From contig NC_087063.1 of assembly GCF_963678635.1 (NCBI RefSeq), forward strand, positions 66,640,471-66,704,470: a DNA stretch of 64,000 nucleotides. The letters run 5' to 3'. The notes under the pieces are model-generated. The model had not been told where the DNA came from. It searched no databases and worked only from the letters and a program-made list of their open reading frames with translations. The DNA is from Symsagittifera roscoffensis (lineage: Eukaryota; Xenacoelomorpha; Acoela; Convolutidae). Within the stretch, counting starts at the first letter, position 1, and each line of letters starts with the position of its first letter. The position numbers and the translations under genes were made by a program. Below, in pieces: positions 32,331 to 43,820 of this stretch.

Positions 32331-33219
32331 AAGTTTGGAAAAAATAATTCCATCCTTTATCCCAAATTGGCCAAATTGGGTATCTTCAAATCCTGATAAC
32401 TTAACAAAAAAAAGAATCACAGGTAAAATATCTTTTTAACTTTGAGCACGAGACAGTAATACTTTTTTCATGATATAAAACTTTTTCATCAAAAATTGCT
32501 TGTTAAAAAGTCGAAAAGTCGGACCAGAAATCAAGAAAAAGAATCAGAACAAAGAAATTAACAAGACGTCTCGTATATCAGAAGCGAAGCCCTGAATTTT
32601 TTGACTGAAAAATGTTTTTTGGTTGAAAAATTGACAAAATAATCGAAAGAAAAAAGCATTTTCATGTTTAATGTTTTTCTTCTTTTCACACTTGTGGTTG
32701 AAACTTTTTTGCTAAAAACCAATTTTCAATGAAGTTGATGAAATTAACACCACCCTAAGTTTAGATTTTCCTCAGTTTCTTTTCTTCGAACATCGGGAAA
32801 ACAAAGAATTTGGAAAGATTTCGATAATTTATTTATTCAGTAAAAGCCATTCCAATACACCTAATTAACTTGGAAACTGTTCTTCAACAACTATGGATTG
32901 TTTTTAGCAGTATTCCAAATCGCCACATAATTTTGCAAACTTTTCTTGCTGAAAACAACAAAAATTGGTAAGCAAATTTTGTTCGATTTATAAAAAAGGC
33001 CAGCAAATTTTCTATTTAAACCGTGAAACATATCAAAAATTCACGAATTTTTGGGGGTAATAAAAACACCGTAAAGCTAACCAAAAAATTTTTTTTCTAA
33101 GTCTATAACTATATGGAATTGTATTTAAATCACATGATACAGTTCTTCTTGGCAAAACTAATTCCTTTTTTTTAGTATACAACGCATGAAAAAGAACTGA
33201 TTTTGCGAGTGAGAGAGCA

Positions 33220-33301
33220 ATGAGCGAAGAGCATTTTTATGTCAACCCTCAATTTGACGCTCTTCCAGACCCTCGCCAAGAGGAGGCAACCAGTGACACA
33301 G
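33220..33301 (+). CDS. Candidate host gene, exon 1
   Basis: ATG 33220 opens 27 codons beginning MSEEHFYVNPQFDALPDPRQ and ends at G followed by the donor GTACGA (phase 1). The composition is acidic and coding-like compared with its surroundings. The next candidate exon (39911) begins after a good acceptor and in the matching phase. No domain is recognised, and the encoded N-terminus looks disordered. The start is preceded by GAGAGAGCA. Confidence 0.4.
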
Positions 33302-33576
33302 GTACGAAAACAATAATTAATAAAAAAACAAAAAGAAACAAGTGCTGTCAATAAATAGACAATACTTTACTGCAAAAACTAATCAAAACTTAAAATTAAC
33401 CCGGCCAGGGACTTTACAGAGTTACTTTGCTGTGTAAACGGATTCCGCAACATGCCGAAAACAAATTTGTCTAGGAACTCGCAAAATTGCTAATTAATTT
33501 CTTATTTTCTTTGCTGTTTTGGATTCCACGAACAAATAGCTAAAACACTGCATTGCTCAAAATTGCTCCAACAACA

Positions 33577-33665
33577 GGCAAATTTGCGGAATCTGCAATA
33601 AAATTTGCGGAATCCGCAACAAAACTTGCGGAATCCGCAGCAAAATTTGCGGAGTCCGGATTAGT
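33577..33665. repeat. Minisatellite of GCGGAATCCGC units
   Basis: About four units of 20-21 bases, AAATTTGCGGAATCCGCAAC with variation. Each has the palindromic core GCGGAATCCGC. Isolated units (GGAATCCGCAAC, TGCGGATTCCG) continue sporadically to about 33930. Confidence 0.75.
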
Positions 33666-33989
33666 TGTTGAGTCCACAAACAAATAATTGTCTTAGCGTT
33701 TAGTAAAATTACACTGTCGTGGAATCCGCAACTCTAGATCGAATCTGCAAAATTGAAGTAATTTGCCAAAATGTGAGTGGAATCCCCAAAGAGAAAGTGA
33801 AAGCGCAAAATAAAATCAAAGTTACCGCTTTTATTTGCGGAACCCGCCTACATTGCGGATTCCGGAACAAATTGTTATTTTCTTTCGTTTCTTTCGTTAC
33901 TCGTATTTGAGCGCGGAATCCTGGGAAATTTTGAGAGCGGAATCCTGATACATTTTGCAACAACCTTGATGTCCATAGAAGAAAACTGC

Positions 33990-35020
33990 CTATCATACAG
34001 CTCATATATAAGGGCTATGGAAAAAAAGTTTATCATAGAAAATTGATTTAAAAAAACTAAAAAGGTTTTCAAAAAATTTTAATGAACATTTTTGGTCTAA
34101 TTGCCTCTTTTGAATCTTTCTGGTCATTAAAAAATGCGTATCATACCTTTTTCACGTATGATAATCATCAAAAAATGTCAAAAAACGTGTCTAGATAACT
34201 TTAAATAGATTTAGATAACTATATCTATGCTAGAGGGCAGTTTGACAATCAAAAACATAATTTCAATTTCGGCCAGAAAAATGCTTTTCATAAAGTTTTT
34301 ATACATCAAAATTGTATGATATGCGTTTTTTTTTCATAAACAAAAACAAAAACTTGAGGTAAAAAAATTGTGATCCTTTTTTTGGTTGCAATTTTGCTTT
34401 TGCGCTAAAATATAAATTTTACGAAAAAAAAATGTGCATGCAAACTTTGAGTTTTTGTGTTTATAACGTTGTCCAGGATGAGTTTTTCAACCAAAAAATT
34501 CGAAAATCAAAAGAAATTGTATTTTTTATAAACACGATTACGATTTTTTGTTTCATTTTCTAAGATTAAGAAAATTGTATAAAAAGAAGCCTTTTTTTCT
34601 CAACTACCAAAGTTCTCAAACTTAAAATTATCCATTCATATTCAAAAAGTTTTTTTTTGGTAAATAGTTCCATGTGAAAACGTTAAAATTAACTTTTTTT
34701 GATAAAATCATCAATTGCAGTTTATCTGCAAGGTAACTGCCAGTTACACTCTGGGTTTTCTTATGACAAAAAATCCTTGGTTAGTGTTTAGGTTGAAAAA
34801 CAAACATTCAAAACTAAATTTTTTCATTTTCATTTATGGAAAAAATGTTTATCATACAATTTCATAGTATGGAAAAAATGCTTATCATACAATTTCATAT
34901 ACTGGAAAAAATGCTTATTTTACTATTTTTATCCTTGTTTTTGCTCTATGAAATTGTATGAAAGAGTATGATAAGCAGTTTTTCATACATGAAAATTGTA
35001 TGACAAGCTTTTTTTTTGTC
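33990..35020. repeat. AT-rich region with TATGGAAAAAATG/TCATACAATTTC repeats
   Basis: TATGGAAAAAATGTTTATCA and ATCATACAATTTCATA recur three times at about 34840-34915. They appear inverted at about 34950-35010 (GTATGATAAGC, GAAAATTGTATGACAAGC). A related block lies at about 33990-34050. Probably a degraded foldback element. No gene. Confidence 0.45.
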
Positions 35021-35683
35021 AACCCGTGAAGCTTTTAGATTTGTCACTAGATTATAGTGACCTACATACACCATATTGTGCGCTTATCAGTGCATAGTTT
35101 AGCTTCGTAATAGTTACTTTTGTTATCATGATTTTTGTTATTATGATTATATTAGTTGAAAAATTATATTTTCATATCTAGTAATTTTATACACTCACAG
35201 CCCATTAATCGTACAATCATACCAAAAAACTTTCCCTCTTTATTCGGTTTCGAAGTCAAATTTGAAAATTCTTCTCGTGTCAGGAAAAACTATGTGATTA
35301 TTTGCATTCTGTACAACAATTTTTCACATTAATTTCAGTCTCAAGAAAAGAACACTTTTTGCGGAAAAAACTAAATCTAACTATCTTCTTAGAAAATTAA
35401 GTGGCAATCAGATACCCAACAAAAGCCTCAAACCTGGATAGAAAAATTATTTCGATTATGATTTATATGTACAGAAACTGTCTCTTTTTGTTTCAGATTA
35501 GAAACAAAGCAGCTCGTGTATCAGGAGCAGGACCTGAACTTTTTGACTGAATTATAATTGGTATTTTTTTGACATATTATAACTTTTGGACCGCCATTGT
35601 CAAATGTTTAGTCTTAAAGTTTGAGTAGTAAGAACAAATCGAGTAGTTTGACTAATTTTTGTTCCGACTTTCGATTCGAAAGT

Positions 35684-36156
35684 AACGGAATATTTGTGCT
35701 CGGGGTGGGTTTTTTTTTCAGACAAATTTCGACTTTTTAACTAGCCATTTTTGACGGAACTTTTTTAATATCACTCGAAAACTATTGTTGTCCTGAGCTT
35801 AAATTTGAAAAGATATTTCAGCTGTGATCATTTTTCGTAAAGTTATGAGGGTTTAAAGATTGCCATTTTGGCCATTTTGACCAATTTGGGACAAATAACG
35901 CGCGATATAATTCGCGCTTTCAACGGGTAAGCGGAGATTTAATCGGTCTTAGAAATTGTTCCAAATTGGTTAAACGAAGCTTATTTGCCATAATTGAATT
36001 GTTACAAGGAGTTAAATCTTCAATATTCAGAAAAAAATATTTTCATATTATTTTATTTTTGTTTATTTTTTATGTTGTTTATGTTATTACTGCTCCATAA
36101 ACGTTAAAAGGCAGTCGGAACTTTCAGGGGTTCGCTCTGATACGAGCAATCTTGTT
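35684..36156 (-). repeat. R-family repeat, inverted full-length copy
   Basis: From GAAAGTAACGGAATATTTGT through CTCGGGGTGGG, GGTAAGCGGAGATTTAATCG and GAAATTGTTCCAAATTGG to TCTGATACGAGCAATCTTG. The right end carries the hairpin-like TCAGGGGTTCGCTCTGA, the degraded form of TCAGGGCGAAGCCCTGA in other copies. A further degraded end lies at 35495-35556. Confidence 0.8.
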
Positions 36157-36958
36157 TTCTTTCAGTTTCATATCCGTACAATTTTTGAACGCGCAAAACT
36201 GTTTTTTTTGCGAAGCTCCTAAGCGAGTAATAAACAAGCTGTTGATGCAAGCTCAACGCGCAGAATACACACTGCTTAGCTTGCCCTCTTGTAGAGACGT
36301 TGAACCCACGTTCAATCCCCATTCTACAAATTGTTTTGAGATACTGATCTGAATAAAAAACGACCGTTGCAAATTTTTCTGCAATCGTCGTAGCAACACA
36401 CAGTTCCGAGATATATCTAAATGATTTGCAAATGGCTTTTCTTTTGAAGCTAGCAAGTGTTAGTTTTCTTTATATTGCGTCCAATTAGGAATTCTAGCGT
36501 CGTGGTTAGAAGGATTCACTGAAAAATATTAGATTGGCAAATATTAGACTGGAAACAAAACTAGTATAAAAAATTCAAATAGGTTATAAGGTGTTCTTAA
36601 AAACTTCCATGTTTTTTGAAATATTTCATAAAGTTTTTCTATCCTGCTACTTTTGTTAGACAATCAGCTTTTTTTGTCAGACACAAAAACTTAAAGTTCA
36701 ACTGATTGTGAAAGAAGTCAAAGAAAACTGAATGCGTTTGAGAAAACTTGGAAAAACCCTAGAGACACTTGCACTTTTTTAACAGTAATAATTATAATGC
36801 TTTCAAATCGATTGAAGCAAAAGAAAAAACGTTTAAAGATTTTATTACTTTTTGTAAAAGCCTGCTGAAACCAATTGTGAAACAAAAATTTGCAGATGGT
36901 GGTTTATATCTAATGAAAAAGAATCAAATTTGTAAGCTGAAACTGGAAAAAAATTAAA

Positions 36959-37228
36959 TATCAGAAATTAAATTGAACTATTTTTTTCTACACATGCCAG
37001 CTATCCAACTCCTTTTTAAAGTTCAACTGAATTTTTATATCTTGCCGACTTGTTTCAGTGTTTTTTAAATTTTGTTCATATTTTGACAATTTGTGTTTGT
37101 CAATACATGAGCAATTTTTAAAAAACACCGAAGAAACTCTACAAAATATAAAAATTCGGTTGAACTGTAAAAAGCTGTTTAATAGCTGGAATGGGTAATG
37201 AATAAATTCTTCAGCCTAATTTCTGATA
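36959..37228. repeat. MITE with TTAAA flanks
   Basis: Terminal inverted repeats TATCAGAAATTA/TAATTTCTGATA extend imperfectly for about 115 bases on each side (internal pairs include CAGCTAT, GTTCAACTGAATTTTTATAT and CAGTGTTTTTTAAA). Both ends are flanked by TTAAA (36954-36958 and 37229-37233). TTAA target duplications are typical of piggyBac-type elements. No coding capacity. Confidence 0.75.
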
Positions 37229-37414
37229 TTAAATGCTTTTTTTTCTTGGTTGAGCTTACTTATTTGAATGTTTTTCTTAAACCCCCATCGGCACTTTTTT
37301 GTTGAAAAATTTCTGTTCACATTGTCCGATTCTTAAAAACGTTGACATGCGAACTAATCAAACCATGTCAAAAATTTTGTCTCTACAATAAATATTTTAA
37401 AATCCCTCGTTACA

Positions 37415-38695
37415 CCCGGGTCGAGGTCCTCGACTTAAGAAAAGACGTGCGCGACCCAAACTTGGCAATTCCAGACCGGCGCGACTTCATATTGAAATTT
37501 CAGACCGGCGCGACCGAAACTTGGCAATTGAAGACCGGCGCGGCTGAAAAAAAACCACTACGACCGGTGCGACTCAAAACACCGTCGGAACCAGCGAAAA
37601 ACGTCGAAAACATCTTAAGTCGCGCCGCTTCAGTCCTTGTTTAAGTCGCGCCTTTAAGGTCTTTTCTTAAGTCACGCCGCTCAAGTCTTTTCTTAAGTCT
37701 TGCCGTCGGTCTTATCTCAAGTTGCGCCGCTTAAGTCTTTTCTTAAGTCGCACCGTCAGTTTTTTCTTAAGTCGCGCCGCTCAAGTCTTTTCTTAAGTCG
37801 TGCCACGTAAACCTTTTCTTAAGTCGCGCCGCTTAAGTCGTTTCTTAAGTCGCGCGCTTAAGTCTTTTCTTAAATCGCGTCGCTCAAGTCTTTTCTTAAG
37901 TCTTGCCGTCGGTCTTATCTCAAGTTGCGCCGCTTAAGTCTTTTCTTAAGTCGCACCGTCAGTCTTTTTTTAAGTCGCGCCGCTCAAGTCTTTTCTTAAG
38001 TCGTGCCACGTAAATCTTTTCTTAAGTCGCGCCGCTTAAGTCGTTTCTTAAGTCGCGCCTTTAAGGTTTTTTCTTAAGTCACGCCGCTCAAGTCTTTTCT
38101 TAAGTCTTGCCGTCGGTCTTATCTCAATTTGCGCCGCTTAAGTCTTTTCTTAAGTCGCACCGTCAGTCTTTTCTTAAGTCGCGCCGCTCAAGTCTTTTCT
38201 TAAGTCGTGCCACGTAAATCTTTTCTTAAGTCGCGCCGCTTAAGTCGTTTCTTAAGTCGCGCGCTTAAGTCTTTTCTTAAATCGCGTCGCTTAAATTTTT
38301 TCTTGAGTCGCGCGGCTTAAGTCTTTTATTAAATTGCGCAGCTAAAGTCTTTTCTCAAGTCGCGCCACTTAAATCTTGTCTTAAGTCGCGCCGTTGAAGT
38401 CTTTTCTCATGTCGCGCCGCTTAAATCGCGCGACTTAAGAAAAGACTAACGCAGCGCGGCGCGAATTAAGAAAAGACTTAAGCTGCGCGGTGTGACTTAA
38501 CAAAAAAACTTAAGCGGCGCGGTGCGACTTAAGAAAAAACGTAACTGGCGCGGCGCGACTTTTGAAAAGACTTAAGCGACGCGGCGCCACTTAAGAAAAG
38601 ACAGACGGCGCGACTTAAGCACGCGGCGCGATTGCGAATACAGTATGCGGCTTGACTTACAAAGTATTTTCTTAAGTCGCGGACCTCAACCCGGG
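37415..38695. repeat. Foldback satellite element with CCCGGGTCGAGGTCC ends
   Basis: Left end CCCGGGTCGAGGTCCTCGAC and right end (reverse complement) CCCGGGTTGAGGTCCGCGAC match at 18 of 20 bases and continue as TTAAGAAAA. The interior is an array of units of about 25 bases of the form CTTAAGTCGCGCCGCTCAAG plus TCTTTT. It is arranged in a higher-order repeat of about 204 bases (TGCCGTCGGTCTTATCTCAA at 37701, 37904 and 38108). Units run in one orientation from about 37610 to 38420 and flip at both ends (CTTAAGAAAAGAC). The two reading frames over it are by-products. Confidence 0.85.
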
Positions 38696-38749
38696 CACCA
38701 TAAAGTTGATGCTTATGCGAGGTGGGGGAAGGAAAAAGAGAAATTTTTT

Positions 38750-39005
38750 TAGGAAAATTCAGGTGTCCTCTAGCTGATATCCTGTACTCCACTATCTCCA
38801 TGTACCCACCGGCGGGTTCGTCGATCGAGACGGTATCCGATACTGTCAATCGGTTGTATTCTACCGGGGTCAGGTGTCCTATGACGCGTTCCTTTCCGTG
38901 ATTCATGCAAGATGGTCTAAAATCCCGTAGAGTACTTTCACCAACCACTACTTTATCGACTTTTTTCTCTATTAATAATTGATTTTTGCCCAATATCTGA
39001 TTCAC
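38750..39005 (-). pseudogene. Coding-like minus-strand fragment
   Basis: The first 85 codons of an open frame that starts MNQILGKNQLLIEKKVDKVV and goes on with HLTPVEYNRLTVSDTVSIDE and PAGGYMEIVEYRISARGHLN, then runs into the satellite. Its base composition and amino-acid mix are more protein-like than the surroundings. It may be an exon or retroelement fragment. No family recognised. Confidence 0.3.
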
Positions 39006-39019
39006 ATTGATAGTTTTTT

Positions 39020-39320
39020 AATATTTTTTTTGCATTTTTTGAGCTCAAAATCTGATTTACTTTGACCAATTTCTTCATTCGTTTCATAGTTTTTCCGACG
39101 ATCCGATTTTCAGTGTTGATTTTCTATGACTTCGTTGCATATTTTTGAGCTCAAAATCTGGTTTGTTTTGACAGTTTTCTTGATTTGTTACATATGTTAA
39201 TGCACATAATCTGATATACAACGATGATTTTCCAGACTTTCGTTGCATATTTTTGAGCTCAGATTTCCGTTGCAATTTTTTGAGCTCAAAATCTGGTATA
39301 TATTAACAATTTTTTAAATT
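39020..39320. repeat. Minisatellite with GAGCTCAAAATCTGG units
   Basis: GCATATTTTTGAGCTCAAAA plus TCTGG/TCTGATT recurs at about 39038, 39147, 39257 and 39280, a period of about 110 with a final shorter unit. The first, weaker unit (CAATATCTGATTCACATTGA) is at about 38990. Confidence 0.6.
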
Positions 39321-39910
39321 CTTCAATTCTGAAACATCTGGCACGTGTGTTTTTATTTAAAAAATCAATAATAAAATATTTCTATTAGTTTTCTAAATAG
39401 CATGGTTTTTCTGCCTTGTTAGCAAAAAATAGATTTTAGTGTGTCTGAAAATCCATCGAAATCGATTTAAAATTTTCAAAAGGATTGATTTAAATCTATT
39501 TAAATTCCATTTAAGTGCGTAAAATGTACAATTTAAATTGACCGGAAACTATTTCTGTCAGTGCGGGAATGCTTTCGACATTGTCTTGGATTGCATCGTG
39601 TGAAAACATTTGTTTTTATGGAAACAGAAACGTTCAAAAAATTTGTAATGAGGGCTTATTAAACGATACCTTGGCTCTTTTTCCTCCCCCCCCCCACCTC
39701 ACTCAAACATGAATTTTATGGTCTAACGAGCGGTCTTACAAGGTTAATTATGTAGACCAAATATGTTCCTCTTGGCCTAATTAGTCAACTGCATGCCAAC
39801 TTTCATGACAACCGGACAAAGTGAACAGTAACTTCAAATATAAAAATTTGCAGGTAGGGGAAAAGGAAAAAGAGCCGAAACCTTTTGAGTTACTAAATGA
39901 ATTGTTTTAG

Positions 39911-40033
39911 ATCTTGTGACAGGTGAAGATATCAGTGAGCCCGAGACTAATCCACCAGAAGAAGAAGCGCCGAATGAAGAAGTGACGATCGATGCAAGAC
40001 CTCCCGTTGACAGCATCGACCTGGTCTTTCAAG
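39911..40033 (+). CDS. Candidate host gene, exon 2
   Basis: After acceptor ATTGTTTTAG a 123-base open segment encodes an acidic, Pro/Glu-rich stretch (LVTGEDISEPETNPPEEEAP, then VTIDARPPVDSIDLVFQ). It ends at CAAG followed by GTTATT (a weaker donor). Length is a multiple of three, and both boundaries are phase 1, compatible with exon 1 (33220-33301). Low-complexity acidic sequence, no domain. Confidence 0.45.
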
Positions 40034-40264
40034 GTTATTTTTCCTTGAGCTCAAATAAAGATATGCAGTCTGTATAACAAACTCTTCCTCGTAAAGATTT
40101 TTTTCTCATAACAAATGAAAGTTTTTACTCATTTTAAATGAAAGAAATTTAGATATCGCGCAAATGCGGTTATTTCGCCGATTTTACCGCCAATTTTTGT
40201 TTTGCTAGAAGAGTTTGTTTTTTAATTTGGCCGTTTGTCCAATTCGATCGCTAGAAAACAAACT

Positions 40265-41917
40265 CAAACAAAACTGCTCGTATCAAGGCGAAGCCCTGAA
40301 TGTTCCGACTGCATTTTAAACTTTTTTGAGCAGCAGTAATACATAAAAAAAAATAAATGAAATAAAATAAAATAAAAAATTTTTTTTTCTAAAATTTGAG
40401 TTTTTTTAGTGAAAATCATCCCCCCACACGCCATATAAAGTACAAAAAGATAGATTTCGTTCCTTGCAACAAATCAATTATGACAAATAAGATTCGTTCA
40501 ACTATTTGGAACGATTTATAAGACGGATTAAATCTCCGCTTACGCGTTAATAGCGCGAATTATATTGCGCGTTTATTGTCCCAAATTGGTCAAAATGGCC
40601 AAAATGGCAATTTTTAAACCCTCATAACTCTACGAAAAATGATCACAGGTAAAATATCTTTTTAAATTTAAGCTCAAGACAACAATACCTTTTGAATGAT
40701 ATAAAAAATTCCGTCAAAAATGGCTAGTTAAAAAGTCGAAATATGTCTGAAGAAAAAAAACCCACCCCGAGCACAAATATTCCGTTACTTTCGTATCGAA
40801 AGTCGGAACAATTACAAAAATCAAGGGCAATGCTAGTCGGTCCATTTTTAGTAAAAGTACTGAAGTGAATGCAATTGTAACAAGACTGCTCGTATCAGGG
40901 CGAAGCTGTCTTTATTACATTTTATTATGTTTAATAAAATGTAATAAAATTGAAAAAAATTTCTAAAATTTGAATTTTTTTATGAAAATCATCCCCCACA
41001 CGCCATATAAAGTTTAAAAAGATAGATTTCGCTCCTTGTAACAAATTAATTATGGCAAATAAGCTTCTTCCAACTAATTTGGAACGATTTCTAAGACGGA
41101 TTAAATCTCCGCTTACGCGTTAATAGCGCGAATTATATCGCCCGTTAATTGTCCCAAATTGGTCAAAATGGCAATCTTTAAACCCTCATAACTTCACGAA
41201 AAATGATCACAGGTGAAATATCTTTTCAAATATAAGCTCAGGACAACAATAGTTTTCGAATGATATAAAAAAATTCTGTCAAAAATGGCTAGTTAAAAAA
41301 TCGAAATTTGTCTGAAGAAAAAAAAACCCACCCGAGCACAAATATTCCGTTACTTTCGTATCGAAAGTCGGAACAACAAGACTGCTCGTATCAGGGCGAA
41401 TCCCTGAATGCTCCGACTGCCTTTTAGGGTTATGGAGCTGCAGTAATAACATAAAAAATTAAATGAAATAAAATAAAACGAATTTTTTTTCTCCAAAATT
41501 TGAAATTTTTTATCACAAATCATCCCCCACACGCCATTTAAAGTACAAAAGGATAAATTTCGCTCCTTGTAACAAATCAATTATGGCAAATAAGCTTCGT
41601 TCAACCAATTTGGAACGATTTATAAGACGGATTAAATCTCCACTTACGCGTTAATAGCGCGAATTATATCGCGCATTAGTTGTCCCAATTTGATCATAAT
41701 GGCCAAAATGACATTCTTTAAACCCTCATAACTTTACAAAGAATAATCACAGATGAAATATCTTTTCAAATTTAAGCTCAGGACAACAATGGCTTTCGAA
41801 TGATGTGAAAAAATTTCGTCAAAAAAGGCTAGTTAAAAAGTCGAAATTTATCTGAAGAAAAAAAAACCCACCCCGAGCACAAATATTCCGTCACTTTCGT
41901 ATCGAAAGTCGGAACAA
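40265..41917 (+). repeat. R-family repeat, three tandem units
   Basis: Units begin ACTGCTCGTATCAGGGCGAA at about 40273, 40885 and 41381. Each contains ATCATCCCCCACACGCCATA, TTTGGAACGATTTCTAAGAC, a CTCCGCTTACGCGTTAATAG box, GGTCAAAATGGCC, CATAACTTTACGAAAAATGA, then AAACCCACCCCGAGCAC and TTTCGTATCGAAAGTCGGAA. Units are about 500-610 bases. TCAGGGCGAAGCCCTGA near the start can form a short hairpin. No coding capacity. Confidence 0.9.
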
Positions 41918-42138
41918 TAATGAACTTCTGCGAGAACAACATCAAGCTTTGAAAAAGTAAAAACAGAAATATAAAGTGTAAAATCAATTTTTTTAAGCCA
42001 AAATTTCAACTGTCAGCCAGTTTAGTTTAAAAAAAAGTTGTCAAAATTTAGCGCATCTGAATAAATTAGAGTATAGGTTAATTTGATGCCGCAAAAAATT
42101 TACATTTTTTTTGCAATATACAGAAAATTTCGAAAATC

Positions 42139-42222
42139 GCTGATGTTTTACAACTAATGGATAGAAGGGATAAAGTAACGCTGATGTTTTACACCTAATG
42201 GATAGAAGGGATAAAGTGACGC
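42139..42222. repeat. 41-bp direct repeat, two units
   Basis: GCTGATGTTTTACAACTAAT plus GGATAGAAGGGATAAAGTAAC occurs at 42139 and again at 42180 with two changes. Confidence 0.85.
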
Positions 42223-42461
42223 TGATAAGAGACTGAATCAGCCATTGCAAATACTGATTTTTCAATGAAATGGGTATAATTATCACTGAGAGCTCAGCAT
42301 GGGTATAGCGTATTTCGCCTATCAATCATTTGCCAGTCTTGCCAAGTCTGCAATCGAACTTGGATAACCATGGTACTAAAAAGAAATGACAGCAATTCCA
42401 AGTTTTTCAAACGCAATGTAAGAGCAAAATCTTGCTTTTGTCATATCCAAGGTCCTAAGAT

Positions 42462-42812
42462 CAGGGACAGATTTAGGGGGGGGGGGGGGGGCGCCCTCTT
42501 TGGTATTTTTTAAGAAATCCATTTTTGGCCGATCGACCCTAAAATTTTTCTAAAGGCGCCTTTGGCGCCAATATATACTAAGTTTGAGGAGGAGCGCAGG
42601 CCAAAAAACGCAATCTTTTGTTAAAGTTTTTCAAAAAAAGCCCAAAAACGGCACAGAAATTTTCAAAAACAGCGTCTTTTTAGTGCTTTGGGAGAGCTCG
42701 GAAAAATCAATTTGGTCGATCTAAAAAAAAATTCATCAAAATTTTTGATTTTTTTTGAAAATCAGTCCCTCCTCCTCCTCCCCCCCTCGAGAAAATCCTA
42801 GATCCGTCCCTG
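42462..42812. repeat. hAT-like MITE with 8-bp target duplication
   Basis: Ends CAGGGACAGATTTAG and (reverse complement of the right end) CAGGGACGGATCTAG. Flanked by CCTAAGAT at 42454-42461 and 42813-42820, a perfect 8-bp duplication. CAGGG termini with 8-bp duplications are typical of hAT elements. Internal G-run and C-run near the ends (GGGGGG, CCTCCTCCTCCCCCC). 351 bases, no transposase, so non-autonomous. Confidence 0.9.
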
Positions 42813-42820
42813 CCTAAGAT

Positions 42821-43430
42821 TGAGCTTGATTATGTAGTTTTTGCTTGATTTGAGTGGATTCTCAAAAAATTTAATCTATAAATCTTTAGTCGAGCTTACA
42901 TTAGAGCTCTGACAATTTTTTGTTCTGCGTAGCGCTCAAAAGCAACCTTTGTAAGTGAGGTTTAATTCAAAGGTTTTTAGAAAATCCTGAATACACGGTC
43001 TTAACATGTATCTATTATCAATTTTTTCAAAATTCACTCGTACTGGATGTAACGTTATTCCTTACTTAAAAACATCAAATCCCAAGTAAAAATAGCGGAA
43101 AAAACTATTCGCTAATTTTGATTTTTTCTTTTTTTTGGAAGTGTTCCTTGATGATAATGATACAATCGTTTGCTAATCTGAAAAACTGCAAATTTTTATT
43201 TTTTAATCTAGGTTTTTTGATTTTCTCAAAAGTTTTACCCGTCCATGACAAACACCGAGGTAGTCATTCAAAACTAGCTTAATCACTAGCATTAACAAAG
43301 GCCTGTAATAAAATGAAGCCTGCGATAAATTAAAGGAAATTGAAGCCATAGATTTACCTTAAGCTTCATATTGATCATTAAACGAACTCATTTTAAATCG
43401 TGACAGAACAATTTACTGTGGTTCACAGAA
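42821..43430. other. No gene recognised
   Basis: AT-rich spacer between the hAT-like MITE and the next repeat family. No domain, structured repeat or splice-bounded exon was recognised. Confidence 0.4.
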
Positions 43431-43535
43431 ATGACTCGCAAAAAATTTGAAAATCAGCGCCGATTCATCGATGCTTCACACCTTATCATGATTGAGTTAT
43501 GTATAGGTTACTGTACTCATAGATTAATTTTAGAT

Positions 43536-43820
43536 AAGGTACACCGTCTGCTCGTCACGCTATCTTATTTTCGGCCGGATAGATTCGTGCAACTTCGTAG
43601 TCTAATACCGATCTTAATCTTAATCTTATATCTCCTAGTCTCAATGGATCTAGTGTACACAATTTTATGCGAGTTTGTTCCAGAAAGAGAACAACTTTAA
43701 TCTAAGTTTAATTCAAATTGCTTTGGTGTTGAAACTACCAGTAGTTTCAACACTTTACACATAAATATGTTGTTAGTTTTACGGAATATGATTGGTTAGT
43801 ATTTGATATTTTATATAGAT
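43536..43820 (+). repeat. Family P repeat, copy 1
   Basis: CGTCACGCTATCTTATTTTC, GGCCGGATAGATTCGTGCAA, TAGTCTAATACCGATCTTAA and, further on, ATGATTGGTTAGT. The same order is found at 52915-53120 and 62837-63130. The open frame 43431-43700 over it is not supported as a gene. Confidence 0.75.

Noticed and set aside
37342-37644. Open frame at the left of the foldback satellite
   Set aside because: Runs from unique sequence into the array; repetitive content, no domain.
37415-38695. CRISPR-like array because of regular short units
   Set aside because: Units are contiguous without unique spacers, in a eukaryotic context, and include inverted units.
38529-38750. Second half of the minus-strand frame 38529-39005
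   Set aside because: This part is translated satellite sequence. Only 38750-39005 is kept as possibly coding.
39834-40016. Minus-strand Ser/Gly-rich frame
   Set aside because: Shadow of the acidic candidate exon 2, which has splice signals on the plus strand.
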